64,000 bases of DNA from NCBI RefSeq assembly GCF_051388935.1, contig NZ_JBPKBI010000002.1, positions 1 to 64,000 on the forward strand, read 5' to 3'. The stretch comes from Yinghuangia sp035454725 (lineage in GTDB: Bacteria; Actinomycetota; Actinomycetes; Streptomycetales; Streptomycetaceae). Both the position numbers and the translations under genes were made by a program. Below are positions 1 to 8,679 of this stretch, one piece after another. A model generated the notes under the pieces. That model made no database searches, was not told where the DNA came from, and was given only the letters and a program-made list of their open reading frames with translations. Position 1 is the first letter of the stretch, and the number at the start of each line of letters is the position of its first letter.

Positions 1-29
1 AGTAGGACGCCGCCGGAATTATTGTGTGG

Positions 30-63
30 AAGAGGCTTCTCCCTTTCGGGAGAAGCCTCTTTT
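30..63 (+). terminator. Rho-independent terminator of an upstream gene
   Basis: A perfect 14-bp inverted repeat (arms 30-43 and 48-61) closes on a TTTC loop, and the 3' arm ends in a short T run. It must end a transcript that begins to the left of the window. It lies inside the possible upstream extension of the next reading frame, which argues that this gene starts downstream at 100. Confidence 0.85.
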
Positions 64-99
64 GCATTTCCGGGAAGTGTTCGGGCAGGCTGTTGTGCC

Positions 100-651
100 A
101 TGCAGCATGCTTCCGGACCCTCGGTTGTCGTGATCACCGGGATCATGGCTTCGGGGAAGTCAACGGTGGCCCAATTGCTCGCGGAGCGGTTTCCGCGCTC
201 TGTCCACGTGCGTGGAGATGTCTTCCGGCGCATGGTGGTCTCCGGGCGCGTCGAGAAGAACCCGGGTGAAGACGCGGAAGCCGATGCGCAGTTGCGCCTG
301 CGTTATCGGGCTTCCGCAGCGGCAGTCGGCGTTTATGCCGAGGCGGGCTGGACGGTCGTCGTGCAGGACGTCATCCTCGGGGATTACCTCGACGCGTACC
401 TGGAGTTTCTTTCCGTGCGTCCTGTTCACGTGGTGGTTTTGGCGCCGCGTCCCGAAGTGGTGGCTGTGCGGGAAGCCGGGCGCATCAAGTCCGGATACTC
501 GGAGGGCGGCTGGACGGTCGACGGCCTGGACGCGGTCCTGCGGGGAGAGACACCCCGCCGAGGGCTGTGGCTGGACACCTCGGAGTGGTCGTCTGCCGAG
601 ACCGTCGACGTGATTCTCGCGAGGCTGCACGAGGCCCGTGTGGTGAGCTGA
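100..651 (+). CDS. P-loop kinase / phosphotransferase-like ATPase
   Basis: A 183-residue cytosolic P-loop protein. The Walker A motif GIMASGKS is at residues 14-21. Residues around 90 (VVVQDVILGDYL) and the following VVVLAPRP strand fit the small-molecule kinase fold of the AAA_33 / chloramphenicol phosphotransferase-like group, which phosphorylate small molecules. The substrate cannot be told from sequence. An upstream in-frame start at 22 exists, but it would place a strong terminator hairpin inside the coding region, so ATG 100 is preferred although no clear ribosome site precedes it. It is a single gene that converges on the DUF58 operon. Alternatives are a zeta-toxin-like kinase or a gluconate-kinase-like enzyme. 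Confidence 0.75.
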   Translation: MQHASGPSVVVITGIMASGKSTVAQLLAERFPRSVHVRGDVFRRMVVSGRVEKNPGEDAEADAQLRLRYRASAAAVGVYAEAGWTVVVQDVILGDYLDAYLEFLSVRPVHVVVLAPRPEVVAVREAGRIKSGYSEGGWTVDGLDAVLRGETPRRGLWLDTSEWSSAETVDVILARLHEARVVS

Positions 652-729
652 GCCGGGAGTCGGGCCGAACCGTACCGGGAATCAGTGCGCTTTCTGGTGG
701 TGGAGGGCCTCGGGACGTCTTGTGTGTCG

Positions 730-2025
730 TCAGAGGCGGCCGGCGAGTTTGAGGGCCAGGTACGTGTCGGTGAGCTGGGATGCCAGGTCGCCGGGGGGTG
801 CGTCGACCACGGTGACGCCGTGGCGTCGCAACTCGGCGGAGGTCGTTCGGCGTTCGTGGAGTTCGCGTTCGGCCGCGGCGGCGGCGTAGACGGCTTCCGC
901 GGTGCCGCGCCCGGCTGCCATGGCGGTCAGCGCGGGGTCGGCGACCGCGGCGACGACGACTTCGTGGCGGTTCGTGAGTTGCGGAAGGACGGGCAGGAGG
1001 CCTTCGCGTACGGCTTCCGCGTCCAGGCCGGTGAGCAACACGACCAGCGACCGACGTTTCGCGCGGCGGATGATCTCGGCCACGAGGTGCGGCGCGTCGG
1101 ATTCGACGAGTGCCGGTTCCAGGGGGGCCATGGCCTGGACGAACGACGGCAGCACCGTGGTGCGTGACGCGCCGCGTACCTCGGTGCGGACGCGGCGATC
1201 GTGGGCGAGGAAATCGACACGGTCCCCGGCGCGGGCGGCGACGGCGGTGAGGAGCAGTGCGGCGTCCATGGAGGCGTCCAGGCGCGGGGCGTCGGCGATG
1301 CGGCCGGCCGAGGTGCGCCCGGTGTCGAGCACGATGAGGATGTGCCGGTCGCGTTCGGGGCGCCAGGTGCGGACGACGACGTTCTGGCTGCGGGCGGTGG
1401 CTCGCCAGTCGATCGATCGGACGTCGTCGCCGGGGACGTATTCGCGCAGGGAGTCGAATTCGGTGCCGCGTCCGCGGGTCAGGACGGCGGATCGTCCGTC
1501 GAGTTCGCGGAGGCGTTCGAGCTTCGAGGGCAGGAGGCGGCGACTGGGGAAGGCCGGAAGGACGCGTACCGACCAGGGGACGCTGTGCGAGCCCTGGCGG
1601 CCGGCGAGGCCGAGCGGGCCGAGGGAGCGCACGGTGATCCGGTGGGCCGGGCGGTCTCCGCGGCGGGTGGGCACGAGGTGGGTGGTCACGCGGCGGCGTT
1701 CGCCGGCCGGTACGGCGAGGTCGTGGCGTTGCGAACGTGTGCCCGCGCTGGGCGGCCAGGCGTCGCGGAGCATGCCGTTGACGCTTCGCGGAGTGGGGTT
1801 CAGCACGGTCAGGTGAACCTGGGCGGTTTCGCCGAGGCGGACCGTCGTATCGCCTGATCGGGTGAAGACCAGGGAGCGCACGGATCCGGCGAGGGACAGG
1901 TCGACGGCCACGGCGATCGCGATCAGGGCTGCGACGGCCAGGACGCCGGTCCACGACGGGATCAGCAGGCCGACGACGAGCGCGCCGAGGGCCGCGAGCA
2001 GCGCGGTCCTCCCGGTGAGGGTCAT
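730..2025 (-). CDS. DUF58 domain-containing membrane protein
   Basis: A 431-residue protein and the last gene of the leftward MoxR operon. Two hydrophobic segments lie at about residues 9-45. A DUF58 domain follows, marked by YVPGDDVRSIDWRATAR and a region resembling a von Willebrand factor A fold (LIVLDTGRTSAG). DUF58 proteins are almost always encoded beside MoxR ATPases and are thought to work with them as a chaperone or assembly machine at the membrane; the substrate is unknown. ATG at 2025 is preceded by GGGAGG at good spacing. It sits 88 bp downstream of the moxR stop. Confidence 0.9.
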   Translation of the reverse strand: MTLTGRTALLAALGALVVGLLIPSWTGVLAVAALIAIAVAVDLSLAGSVRSLVFTRSGDTTVRLGETAQVHLTVLNPTPRSVNGMLRDAWPPSAGTRSQRHDLAVPAGERRRVTTHLVPTRRGDRPAHRITVRSLGPLGLAGRQGSHSVPWSVRVLPAFPSRRLLPSKLERLRELDGRSAVLTRGRGTEFDSLREYVPGDDVRSIDWRATARSQNVVVRTWRPERDRHILIVLDTGRTSAGRIADAPRLDASMDAALLLTAVAARAGDRVDFLAHDRRVRTEVRGASRTTVLPSFVQAMAPLEPALVESDAPHLVAEIIRRAKRRSLVVLLTGLDAEAVREGLLPVLPQLTNRHEVVVAAVADPALTAMAAGRGTAEAVYAAAAAERELHERRTTSAELRRHGVTVVDAPPGDLASQLTDTYLALKLAGRL

Positions 2026-2113
2026 CGGGAACCTCCCAGGAGATTCCGGCGTGCGGGCCGGGGCGGAGCCGGGCCCCCGCGGAGTGCGGGCGGGGCGGGG
2101 GGAGCCGGGGGTG

Positions 2114-3166
2114 TCAACGCGGGACCGGCACCGAGGCCAGGACGGTGTCGACGACCGCGTCGGCGGTGACGCCTTCCAGTTCGGCTTCGGGGCGCAGTTG
2201 GACGCGGTGGCGGAGCGTCGGTTTCGCGAGGGCTTTGACGTCGTCCGGTGTCATGTAGTCCCGCCCGGAGAGCCAGGCCCAGGCCCGTGCGGTGTTCAGG
2301 AGCGCGGTGGCGCCTCGGGGGGAGACGCCGAGTTGCAGGGACGGCGAGGTCCGGGTGGCGCGCACGATGTCGACGACGTAGGCGAGTACGTCGGGTTCGA
2401 CGCGGAGCTCGGCCACGGCCTTTCGCCCGGCGGCGAGTTCGGCGGGCCCGGCGACGGGGCGTACGCCGGCGGCACCGAGGTCGCGCGGGTCGAAGCCGCC
2501 CGCGTGGCGACGCAGGACGTCGATCTCCTCGTCGCGGCCGGGTAGCGACACGGTCAACTTCAGAAGAAACCGGTCGAGTTGGGCCTCGGGCAGCGGATAG
2601 GTGCCCTCGTACTCGACGGGGTTCTGGGTCGCCGCGACGAGGAAGGGGTCGGGCAGCGGGCGCGGCACTCCGTCGACGGAGACCTGGCGCTCCTCCATGG
2701 CTTCGAGCAGCGAGGCCTGGGTCTTGGGCGGTGTGCGGTTGATCTCGTCCGCGAGCATGAGGTTGGTGAAGACAGGCCCTTCGCGGAACGAGAATTCCGC
2801 GGTGCGTGCGTCGTAGACCATCGAGCCGGTGACGTCGCCCGGCATGAGGTCGGGGGTGAACTGGACGCGTGTGGACTTCAGGTCGAGTGCGCGGGCGAGC
2901 GTGCGGACCAGGAGGGTCTTGGCGACGCCGGGCACGCCTTCGAGGAGGACGTGGCCGCGGCACAGCAGGGCGATGACGAGGCCGGAGACGACGGAGTCCT
3001 GGCCGACGACGACCTTGGCGACCTCGCCGCGCAGGGCCTCCATGGAGGTACGCGCCGCCGCGCCGTCGACCGGTGGCTTCTTGGCCGTGTCGGCCGCGGT
3101 GGCGCCGCCGTGGTCGTGCCCGGACGGGCCGGAGGCGGAGGGCTGGGTGTGGACCGGTCCGGTCAC
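2114..3166 (-). CDS. MoxR family AAA+ ATPase
   Basis: A 350-residue MoxR-type AAA+ ATPase. After a variable 35-residue N-terminus it has Walker A GVPGVAKT, Walker B LADEINR, sensor-1 ATQNP and arginine-finger regions typical of the family, followed by the AAA lid. MoxR ATPases are proposed chaperones that activate or assemble membrane and secreted complexes with DUF58 / VWA partners. The GTG start at 3166 overlaps the stop of the DUF4350 gene (GTGA), so translation is probably coupled. It is the fourth gene of a five-gene leftward operon. Confidence 0.93.
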   Translation of the reverse strand: MTGPVHTQPSASGPSGHDHGGATAADTAKKPPVDGAAARTSMEALRGEVAKVVVGQDSVVSGLVIALLCRGHVLLEGVPGVAKTLLVRTLARALDLKSTRVQFTPDLMPGDVTGSMVYDARTAEFSFREGPVFTNLMLADEINRTPPKTQASLLEAMEERQVSVDGVPRPLPDPFLVAATQNPVEYEGTYPLPEAQLDRFLLKLTVSLPGRDEEIDVLRRHAGGFDPRDLGAAGVRPVAGPAELAAGRKAVAELRVEPDVLAYVVDIVRATRTSPSLQLGVSPRGATALLNTARAWAWLSGRDYMTPDDVKALAKPTLRHRVQLRPEAELEGVTADAVVDTVLASVPVPR

Positions 3167-4458
3167 GGCTGGCGTTCCCCTGTCTTGACGCGTTCTTCGA
3201 GCTGGTCGAGGTGGTCGGCCAAGGCGACGAGGCCGTTCTCGTCTTCCGGGACGGCACCGTACAGGAGGTGGTGTATGTCCGCCGGGGAGCGGCCGGTGCG
3301 TGTGCAGACCGCGTCGACGAGGTGTGCGGGTGTGACCTCGGCGGCGGTGCCCTCGCCGGGCTCCGGAGCCGGGCCCGGGGTGAGGCCGAGTCGTGCGGTG
3401 ATCCGCGTCCGTGCGGCGGCGCGGAGTTGGTCGGCGGCGCGGTCGACGGCATGGCCTCGGTGGTAGAGCCGTGCGCGGCCTTCGGCTGTTTCGGTGGCGC
3501 GGACGACGACGGGCAGCGGTTCGGTGACGACCGGGCCGAGGCGCCTGGCGCGGTAGAGGGCGAACAGGACGACGGCGATGCCGAGTTGGAGGGTCCCGAA
3601 GCGCCAGCCCTTGGGCAGCAGTTCGAGCAGCCCTTCGTCGCCGGTGTCGCTGCCGTCGGGGAGGTACCAGACCAACGTCGGGTGCGTGCCGAGGAGTTGC
3701 ATGCTCAGGGAGGCGTTGCCGCGGTCGTCCAGGCGGTCGTTGCGCAGGGGTGTTCCGGTGCCGAGCAGCACGGCGTCATCGGTCCCAGGCGGGTCGCGGG
3801 GCACGACGACGAGTGACGGTGATCCGTCGGCGGGGTAGCAGCGGGCCGCGCCGGGGACGTTCGTACGGTATCCGGTGCCGCCCAGGTCCGCGTTGCCGGC
3901 GCGCATTGCCGCAGGCAGGTCGCACAGTGGTTCGAGGTCCGTGATGTCGGCGTCGCCGGCGTCGCGGACGTCGAGTCCGAAGGTCGCCAGGGTCGCGTCG
4001 CCGGGGCCGATGAGCACGGTGCGGGCGGGCCGCATCACGGCGACGGCGGCCATCTGCTCGTCGGTCAGGCGTTCGGGAAACGGCACAAGCAGAGTGGTGC
4101 GCCCGGGGTCGGCCTCGACGGCGAGGCGCGCTGCTTCGCCGGTACCGGCGAGGACGACGTCGACGCCTTCGCGGCGCAGGAGTTCGGCGAGGGCGCGGGA
4201 GCCCGCCGGGTCGACGCCGCGGGGGTCGAGTTCGCCGCGGTCGCGGCCTCCGGTGACCAGGACGGTGGCGGAGACGACGAGGATGATCAGCGCGGCGAGG
4301 AGGAGGGGGCCGCGCACGGCGCGCCAGATGGCGGCGGCGTCGGGGCTGGTCGAGGTCGGGCCGGATGTGCCTCGGGACGGCGCCGGGGCGGGCGAAGTGG
4401 GTTGGTGGTCCTGTTTGTTCGCGGTCATGACCGGTTCTGCCGGCGGTGTCGTGTTCAT
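3163..4458 (-). CDS. DUF4350 domain-containing membrane protein
   Basis: A 431-residue protein. The N-terminal 40 residues are Pro/Thr/Ser-rich, followed by one membrane helix (LLLAALIILVVSATVLV). Next comes an extracytoplasmic DUF4350 domain with the pattern DPRGVDPAGSRALAELLRREGVDV and a GATase-like fold. A second helix near residue 325 (LQLGIAVVLFALY) precedes a cytoplasmic tail. DUF4350 proteins accompany MoxR/DUF58/DUF4129; their function is not established. ATG at 4458 overlaps the stop of the upstream DUF4129 gene (ATGA), which is why I chose it over ATG 4428. Confidence 0.88.
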   Translation of the reverse strand: MNTTPPAEPVMTANKQDHQPTSPAPAPSRGTSGPTSTSPDAAAIWRAVRGPLLLAALIILVVSATVLVTGGRDRGELDPRGVDPAGSRALAELLRREGVDVVLAGTGEAARLAVEADPGRTTLLVPFPERLTDEQMAAVAVMRPARTVLIGPGDATLATFGLDVRDAGDADITDLEPLCDLPAAMRAGNADLGGTGYRTNVPGAARCYPADGSPSLVVVPRDPPGTDDAVLLGTGTPLRNDRLDDRGNASLSMQLLGTHPTLVWYLPDGSDTGDEGLLELLPKGWRFGTLQLGIAVVLFALYRARRLGPVVTEPLPVVVRATETAEGRARLYHRGHAVDRAADQLRAAARTRITARLGLTPGPAPEPGEGTAAEVTPAHLVDAVCTRTGRSPADIHHLLYGAVPEDENGLVALADHLDQLEERVKTGERQP

Positions 4459-5177
4459 CGCGGTGTCCGGTCGGCGACGGGGGCTGCGGGTTCGTGGGCG
4501 GGACGCGTTGTGGCGCAGCGGCGGTCGAGGTCGCGCAGTGCGTGATCCATGTCCTCGGTGCCGGGGCGGCCGCCGTACCGGACGTCGTCGAACATCAGGG
4601 CGGCGGTCACCAGCGGCGAGGAGAGCGTGGGCAGTCGGGTGCCCGCTTCGGCGGCGGCCTCGTCGGCGGTGCGGCCCGGGCGTTCGTCGAGGATCGCGCG
4701 TTCCTCCAGGGCGCGGACGATGGCCCGCAGCCGGTCCTGGACCGCGGCGTCCCACGCTCCCCGCGCGGCGTGGGCGTCGGCCGAGGCGCGGTACTCGGCC
4801 GCGGTGCGCGGGGATTCGGCGGCGAAGAGCCCGTCGCGGCGGCTCGGGGCGGCGACGCGCAGCGGGCCGAGTTTGAGGCGCAGCACGATCAGCAGGCCGA
4901 TGACCAGGACCAGCAGGAGGGTGAGCCCGTACGCTCCGCCGGGCGCGACGGAGGTCGCGCGGTCGAGGAGTTCGCCGAAGCGGTCGGCGAGCCAATCGAA
5001 GAGCCGGGTGAACACCGAGGGGTCGTCCTGGTGGTAGATCTGCCGCGAGAGTTCGTCGCGCGCGGCCTCGCGGGCGGGGTCACGGCCGATCTCCACCGGC
5101 GGTGGTTCCGGCGGCGGCGTCGCGGCGGCGTACCCGGCGAGTGCCGGGGCGACGGAGGCGGCCGCGGCTGCCGTCAC
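4455..5177 (-). CDS. DUF4129 domain-containing membrane protein
   Basis: A 240-residue protein with a hydrophobic N-terminus that may be a signal peptide, one clear transmembrane helix (LTLLLVLVIGLLIVLRL, about residues 85-101) and a C-terminal DUF4129 domain (ARGAWDAAVQDRLRAIVRAL ... DERPGRTADE). DUF4129 is usually found in MoxR/DUF58 loci and in transglutaminase-like proteins; its role is unknown. The GTG start at 5177 overlaps the stop of the preceding membrane-protein gene by GTGA, and its own stop overlaps the next start. This makes it the second gene of a tightly coupled operon. Confidence 0.85.
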   Translation of the reverse strand: MTAAAAASVAPALAGYAAATPPPEPPPVEIGRDPAREAARDELSRQIYHQDDPSVFTRLFDWLADRFGELLDRATSVAPGGAYGLTLLLVLVIGLLIVLRLKLGPLRVAAPSRRDGLFAAESPRTAAEYRASADAHAARGAWDAAVQDRLRAIVRALEERAILDERPGRTADEAAAEAGTRLPTLSSPLVTAALMFDDVRYGGRPGTEDMDHALRDLDRRCATTRPAHEPAAPVADRTPR

Positions 5178-6694
5178 GAGGCCGCGGCGTCGTCGGGCAC
5201 GAGACCGGCAGCGCGGGCGAGTTCGAGGTCGAGGGCTTCGCGGCGCATGCGCTGGTCGATGTACAGCAGTACGAGCGCGGCGGCGCTGAACGGGAACGTG
5301 AGGCCGTACGAGAGCACGGTGCCCACGCCGACGATGACCGCGTCCGTGAAGGAGTCGGGGACGACCGCGCCGAACTGCGAGACGCCGGTCGCGAAGACGA
5401 ACGGCAGCTGCACGATGCTGCTGATGATCGTGGTCAGCAGCCCGATGAGAAGCGTGATGCCCAGGACGCGCCACCAACTCCCGGTCACCAGCTTGCGGGA
5501 CCGGAGCAGGGCCTTGCGCACGGTCTGCTTTTCGAGGATCAGCGCGGGGCTGGCGAGTTGGAGGAGGACGTAGGCGTAGACGGCGAGTACGGCACCGCCG
5601 AGGATGCCGAGGATGAGAAGCGCCCCGCCGACTTCGCCCGCGATGATGGCCAGGAGCAGGCCGGGGACGAGGCAGGCGAGGAACAGCAGTGCGGGGATGA
5701 CGAACGTCAGGATCGACGTGCCGAGCAGTCGCAGCAGCAACGGCCTCGTGCCGGACCAGGCCTGACCGAGTGTCATCTCCTTGCCGAGCACCGCGCGGCT
5801 GACCACGAGGGTCAGGATGCCGGTGATGATGAGCTGCCCGAGCAGCATGACGACCAGCAGGACGGCGCTGGAGCCGAAGATCGGCACGAGCGCGTCGAGG
5901 AGTTCGTCGGTGTCGGGGTCGGACTCGTCGAGCACCGCGGTGTCGACGTTGCGCAGCATCGCCCACTGGATCGGCACGACGATCGCCTGGGTGATCAGTG
6001 CGACGACCAGCGAAAGGCCGATCATCACCTTCCAGTGGGTGCGCATCGCGGCCACCGCACCGTCGAGCAGTTCGCCGACGCCGAGGGGCCGCAGCGGGAT
6101 GATGCCGGGTTTCTTCGCGGGCAGGTACGGCCCCCGCCAGCCGCTCGGCGCGCCCCATCCGTGGGAGCCGGAGCCCTGGGGCGCTCCCCAACCGGGTGCG
6201 GGCGGGGGTGTCGGGCCGCCGCCGGGCGGACCCCATCCGCCGGGGGCGCCCCATCCGCCCGGCGCGGCAGGCGGCTGCGCGGGTGACCAGCCGGGCGGCG
6301 TCGACGGCGGGGCGTCGTTGCCGGTGGCTCCGGCGGCCGGGGCGGCCGGGGTGTCCGGTGTCTGTGGCTCGGCGGCCGGTTCGGGCTCTGCTTGAGGCGC
6401 CGACTCGGAGCCGCCTGCGGGTTCGTGTGCGGGTTCGTCGGCGGGTTGGGCCGAGGGGCCCGGCGCCGTCGAGGAGGAGGGGGCCTTCGAGGCCTCGCCG
6501 CCGGGTGCCTCCGGACCTTCCTCGGGGGGCGGTCCGGCGTCCGTGCCCGGTTCCTGGCCCGATTCGTTCCGCGCGTCGTGCGTGCGGTCGGCCTCTTCCT
6601 CCGACGCCGCCGCTTCGGCGGGCGACCGCGGGGACCGCCGCGGGTCGTCGGGCCCCGGCGCGTCGGGCGCGGCCCAGCCCGGAGAGTCCGTCAT
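5174..6694 (-). CDS. GPDPase-type integral membrane protein with disordered N-terminus
   Basis: A 506-residue first gene of the leftward operon. About 190 N-terminal residues are Pro/Ala/Gly/Glu-rich and likely disordered (repeats of WGAP/GGWG type). About 310 residues follow with several membrane helices and the closing pattern LLYIDQRMRREALDLEL. This matches the membrane domain named after glycerophosphoryl diester phosphodiesterase (no catalytic phosphodiesterase part is present). ATG at 6694 has a GAGGAG site 7-8 bases upstream. It is divergent from mtnA. Its exact function is unknown; location suggests a membrane partner of the MoxR system. Confidence 0.85.
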   Translation of the reverse strand: MTDSPGWAAPDAPGPDDPRRSPRSPAEAAASEEEADRTHDARNESGQEPGTDAGPPPEEGPEAPGGEASKAPSSSTAPGPSAQPADEPAHEPAGGSESAPQAEPEPAAEPQTPDTPAAPAAGATGNDAPPSTPPGWSPAQPPAAPGGWGAPGGWGPPGGGPTPPPAPGWGAPQGSGSHGWGAPSGWRGPYLPAKKPGIIPLRPLGVGELLDGAVAAMRTHWKVMIGLSLVVALITQAIVVPIQWAMLRNVDTAVLDESDPDTDELLDALVPIFGSSAVLLVVMLLGQLIITGILTLVVSRAVLGKEMTLGQAWSGTRPLLLRLLGTSILTFVIPALLFLACLVPGLLLAIIAGEVGGALLILGILGGAVLAVYAYVLLQLASPALILEKQTVRKALLRSRKLVTGSWWRVLGITLLIGLLTTIISSIVQLPFVFATGVSQFGAVVPDSFTDAVIVGVGTVLSYGLTFPFSAAALVLLYIDQRMRREALDLELARAAGLVPDDAAAS

Positions 6695-6885
6695 CGAAGT
6701 CGCTCCTCGTTCCTCATCGTGGCGGTCAATCGTGGCATGTTTTTGCCCGCGCTTGATGATCGACTCCCGCATTGCGGGCCTCGCACGTGCGGCTTGTCCG
6801 CATTGCGGCGCCGCCCGGGCACTGCGGGGCGCCCGCAGTGGCAGCCGCCGACGCGGCGGCCCGCGGGGGCGGGCAGACTCGTGGC

Positions 6886-7995
6886 ATGGACAACGTCCTC
6901 GATTCCCCCCACGGCTTGCCGGACGACGCGTGGTTGCCGCGCCCGGCGTATTGGCTCGACGACGTGCCGACCGCGTACGGCCACGGCCCCGCCGTCGTCC
7001 TGCTCGACCAGACGCGGCTGCCCGCCGAGGAGGTGAGGCTCGTGTGCAGCGACGTGCCGACCCTTGTCGACGCGGTCCAGCGGCTGGTGGTGCGCGGGGC
7101 GCCGGTGCTCGGGCTGGTCGGGGCGTACGGGGTGGCGCTGGCGGCGGCCCGCGGCGACGACGTGGAGGCCGCGGCGGAGCAGCTTGCGCACGCGCGGCCC
7201 ACCGCGGTGAATCTCGCGTGGGGTGCCCGCCGGGCACTGGCGGTGTGGCGCGAGTCGGGCGGTGACGCGTCGGCGGTGTTGCGTGAGGCGCGGGCGGTCC
7301 ACGAGGAGGACGCGCGGGCCAGCGAGGCGATGGCGGCGCACGGCGCGCGCTTCGCGAGCGGGCTGGGAGATCCGGAACGCCCGTTGAAGGTGCTGACGCA
7401 CTGCAATGCGGGGGCGCTGGTGTCCGGAGGGGTGGGTACCGCGCTCGCGGTGGTGCGCGACCTGCACCGGGCGGGGCGGCTCGGTCAGCTTTGGGTGGAC
7501 GAGACACGTCCGCTGCTGCAGGGCGCGCGGTTGACCGCGTACGAGGCGGCCCGCACGGGCATGCCGTACGCGGTGCTGCCGGACAGCGCGGCGGGTTCGC
7601 TGTTCGCCGCCGGCGAAGTCGATCTGGTCGTGGTCGGCGCGGACCGGATCGCCGCGGACGGTGCGACGGCGAACAAGGTCGGCACCTATCCGCTGGCGGT
7701 CCTGGCCCACCACCACGGGGTGCCGTTCGTGGTGGTGGCGCCGCTCAGCACCGTCGACACCGGGACGCCGGGCGGCGGCGACATCGTAGTGGAGCAGCGC
7801 GACGGAGGCGAGGTCACCGAAATGTCCGGTGTGCCGCTCGCGCCGGCCGGGAGCGCGGTGTACAACCCGGCGTTCGATGTGACTCCACCCCAACTGATCA
7901 CAGCGATTGTTACCGAATCCGGTGTTTTGTCACCGGTGAATGCGATCGCGATTGCTCGGATGAGTGCAGGTCACGATCCGGTAATGCGACGATGA
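6886..7995 (+). CDS. mtnA: S-methyl-5-thioribose-1-phosphate isomerase
   Basis: A 369-residue enzyme of methionine salvage that isomerises 5-methylthioribose-1-phosphate to methylthioribulose-1-phosphate. Family signatures are complete: RGAPVLGLVGAYG, VNLAWGARRAL, THCNAGAL (catalytic Cys region), VDETRPLLQGARLTAYE and VVGADRIAADGATANKVGTY. ATG 6886 gives the usual family length. The stop codon overlaps the first possible mtrA start (ATGATG), so mtnA and mtrA are probably read from the same transcript, at least in part. The divergent spacer to the MoxR operon is 191 bp. Confidence 0.95.
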   Translation: MDNVLDSPHGLPDDAWLPRPAYWLDDVPTAYGHGPAVVLLDQTRLPAEEVRLVCSDVPTLVDAVQRLVVRGAPVLGLVGAYGVALAAARGDDVEAAAEQLAHARPTAVNLAWGARRALAVWRESGGDASAVLREARAVHEEDARASEAMAAHGARFASGLGDPERPLKVLTHCNAGALVSGGVGTALAVVRDLHRAGRLGQLWVDETRPLLQGARLTAYEAARTGMPYAVLPDSAAGSLFAAGEVDLVVVGADRIAADGATANKVGTYPLAVLAHHHGVPFVVVAPLSTVDTGTPGGGDIVVEQRDGGEVTEMSGVPLAPAGSAVYNPAFDVTPPQLITAIVTESGVLSPVNAIAIARMSAGHDPVMRR

Positions 7996-8678
7996 TGTCT
8001 ATGAAAGGACGTGTCCTCATCGTCGACGACGACACCGCGCTGTCCGAGATGCTCGGCATCGTGCTTCGCGGCGAAGGTTTCGAGCCGTCGTTCGTGGCAG
8101 ACGGCGACAAAGCGCTTCAGGTGTTCCGCGAGGTCAAACCGGATCTGGTGCTGCTCGACCTGATGCTGCCCGGACGCGACGGCATCGACGTGTGTCGGCA
8201 GATCCGCGCCGAGTCGGGCGTGCCGATCGTCATGCTCACCGCGAAGAGCGACACGGTCGATGTCGTCGTGGGCCTGGAGTCGGGTGCCGACGACTATGTG
8301 ATCAAGCCGTTCAAGCCCAAGGAGCTGGTCGCCCGCGTGCGCGCGCGTCTGCGCCGGGCCGAGGAGCCGACGCCGGAGCACCTGGTCATAGGCGACCTGG
8401 TCATCGACGTCGCCGGGCACTCGGTCAAGCGCGAGGGGCGCAACATCGCGCTCACGCCGCTCGAATTCGATCTGCTGGTGGCGCTGGCCCGCAAGCCCTG
8501 GCAGGTGTTCACCCGGGAGGTGCTGCTCGAACAGGTGTGGGGTTACCGGCACGCTGCGGACACGCGGCTGGTCAACGTGCACGTGCAGCGGCTGCGCTCG
8601 AAGATCGAGCGCGACCCGGAGCGGCCCGAGATCGTGGTGACCGTACGCGGAGTCGGCTACAAGGCCGGCCCAGCCTGA
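7992..8678 (+). CDS. mtrA: Response regulator MtrA
   Basis: A 228-residue OmpR/PhoB-type regulator. The receiver domain has acidic residues D12-D14, phospho-acceptor D56 in LLDLMLPG and conserved K in IKPFKPKE; the winged-helix DNA-binding domain has the VWGYRHAADTRLVNVHVQRLRSK-type recognition region. MtrA is the actinobacterial cell-division, cell-wall and development regulator paired with MtrB. Starts at 7992, 7995 and 8001 are all in frame; I use 7992, and 8001 gives MKGRV, equally plausible. It is coupled to mtnA upstream and followed one base later by mtrB. AT-richer sequence at 7880-7990 with GTTACC/GTCACC repeats may hold an internal promoter and autoregulatory sites. Confidence 0.97.
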   Translation: MMSMKGRVLIVDDDTALSEMLGIVLRGEGFEPSFVADGDKALQVFREVKPDLVLLDLMLPGRDGIDVCRQIRAESGVPIVMLTAKSDTVDVVVGLESGADDYVIKPFKPKELVARVRARLRRAEEPTPEHLVIGDLVIDVAGHSVKREGRNIALTPLEFDLLVALARKPWQVFTREVLLEQVWGYRHAADTRLVNVHVQRLRSKIERDPERPEIVVTVRGVGYKAGPA

Positions 8679-8679
8679 C

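Noticed and set aside
22..99. N-terminal extension of the P-loop kinase
   Set aside because: It would be translated across a perfect terminator hairpin at 30-61; the family fold begins after 100.
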